Origin: Clostridia bacterium | GTDB taxonomy: Bacteria; Bacillota_A; Clostridia; Oscillospirales; QAKW01 | Length of the DNA: 5,802 nucleotides | Direction of reading: 5' to 3' | NCBI GenBank assembly: GCA_017396865.1 | Contig: JAFQKO010000043.1 | Location: 1 to 5,802, forward strand | Shown here: piece by piece, positions 5,139 through 5,802 of the stretch | Layout: each line of letters begins with the position of its first letter | Numbering within the stretch: position 1 is the first letter of the stretch | Translations under genes and position numbers: made by a program | Notes under the pieces: model-generated | Database searches by the model: none | Seen by the model: the letters and a program-made list of their open reading frames with translations, nothing else | Told to the model about the DNA's origin: nothing

Positions 5139-5802
5139 ATGCATACGTTGAAAACGTCTGCCTATGCCTTAACGATTGACGAGCGGCAAGCCCTGATCAC
5201 CTACACGACCGAATCTGCATCCTACCGCTTGGCAGGGCCTGTATTCGAAATAAACGGTGTGCCGACGACGCCGCAGTTTTCATCGATAAAAAAGGTCTAT
5301 GAAAAAAAGCTCAACGACGCCGTTTGCGAGCATGCCTATGATGCCGTTTATGAGGCCTATCCCTGCCTCACTCTACGGCTGACCTTGCGCACGGCTGATC
5401 CGTCTCCGATCGTAAAATTCAAATACGCACTGATCGGCGACGGCAGCTTGATGCTGACCAAAGCCGACGGCGAGCGGTTGGACTACTGCTCCCTCCGAAT
5501 ACCGGACGGAAACGCTTTGACCGAGGTGCGCTTTTCGGAATTCAATGAGATGCTGCACAGCTTTTGCATGAACGAGATCTCCGTTCCCGAAAGCTATTTT
5601 ACCCATGAATTTGCGGTGATGGGCCCGCTCTTGGCGGCAACCGACTCCAACAACAGTTATCTGCTCGCCTATGAACACGGCTCCCAATATCCGGATGCCT
5701 TTGTTCAGTTTCGTTTCCTGCCGGATCGCACCGTCACCCTTTCCGCGAAAAAGGGTAACTATCTTGCAGGCACCGTGCTTGAGCGCGAGGCCTTTGAAAC
5801 CA
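5139..5802 (+). CDS. Probable GH36-like alpha-galactosidase-type glycosidase, N-terminal part (runs off the window)
   Basis: An open frame of 221 codons starts with ATG at 5139, eight nt after Shine-Dalgarno AAAGGAG (5124-5130), and is still open at the window end, so the C-terminal part is missing. There is no signal peptide, so the product is probably cytoplasmic. The visible part is rich in beta-strand-like alternating segments, as expected for the N-terminal beta-sandwich of clan GH-D enzymes. The stretches MGPLLAATDS (161-170), LAYEHGSQYPDAF (176-188) and KKGNYLAGT (204-212) resemble N-terminal segments of clostridial alpha-galactosidase-like (GH36-type) proteins as I recall them. The catalytic barrel with its Asp residues lies outside the window, so activity cannot be judged. 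Divergence from a sugar isomerase-like gene supports a carbohydrate role. Other beta-sandwich-containing glycosidases or a non-catalytic protein remain possible. Confidence 0.55.
   Translation, partial: MHTLKTSAYALTIDERQALITYTTESASYRLAGPVFEINGVPTTPQFSSIKKVYEKKLNDAVCEHAYDAVYEAYPCLTLRLTLRTADPSPIVKFKYALIGDGSLMLTKADGERLDYCSLRIPDGNALTEVRFSEFNEMLHSFCMNEISVPESYFTHEFAVMGPLLAATDSNNSYLLAYEHGSQYPDAFVQFRFLPDRTVTLSAKKGNYLAGTVLEREAFET

Noticed and set aside
5373..5687. A 104-codon minus-strand frame inside the right-edge gene
   Set aside because: It lies opposite a plus-strand frame that has a promoter, a strong ribosome binding site and family-like motifs; no ribosome binding site or domain supports the minus frame.

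Overview
The window looks like chromosomal DNA from a low-to-mid GC member of the Clostridia (Bacillota), probably a gut-type anaerobe. Supporting signs are strong Shine-Dalgarno sequences (GGAGG/AAGGAG), sigma-A type promoters with TGn-extended -10 boxes, hairpin-plus-T-run terminators, a non-mevalonate isoprenoid gene, and a clostridial-style ferrous iron operon with a small Cys-rich partner protein. No mobile element, CRISPR array, tRNA or rRNA was seen. The genus cannot be assigned from the sequence alone.

Layout, left to right. (1) 36-1000: ispE (+), a single-gene unit with its own promoter and terminator. (2) 1012-3581: a minus-strand ferrous iron uptake cluster read right to left. It runs from a strong promoter (3554-3581) through feoA (3299-3511), a terminator-like hairpin (3274-3300), a palindrome (3247-3262), feoB (1183-3201) and a 52-residue FeoB-associated Cys-rich membrane protein (1012-1170). 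(3) 3683-4105: a divergently transcribed short DtxR/IdeR-family metalloregulator (+). (4) 4096-5066: a minus-strand sugar-phosphate isomerase/epimerase-like TIM-barrel gene, convergent with the regulator and sharing a perfect 20-bp-stem terminator with it. (5) 5082-5802: a divergent plus-strand gene that runs off the right edge, probably the N-terminal part of a GH36-like alpha-galactosidase-type enzyme.

How the parts work together. The core story is an iron module. FeoA and FeoB import Fe(II), the small Cys-rich protein probably supports the FeoB complex, and the adjacent regulator is likely the Fe(II)-dependent repressor. Two palindromes with the same architecture, TTAGC-N4-GCTAA, occur in the cluster. 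One sits at the predicted start of feoA transcription, and the other lies between the feoA terminator hairpin and feoB. They are good candidates for the regulator's operators. The regulator lacks the C-terminal SH3-like domain and most ancillary metal ligands of classical DtxR, but keeps an iron-type primary site (Met, Cys, Glu, His). The right-hand pair of divergent genes looks like a small carbohydrate-utilisation locus unrelated to iron.
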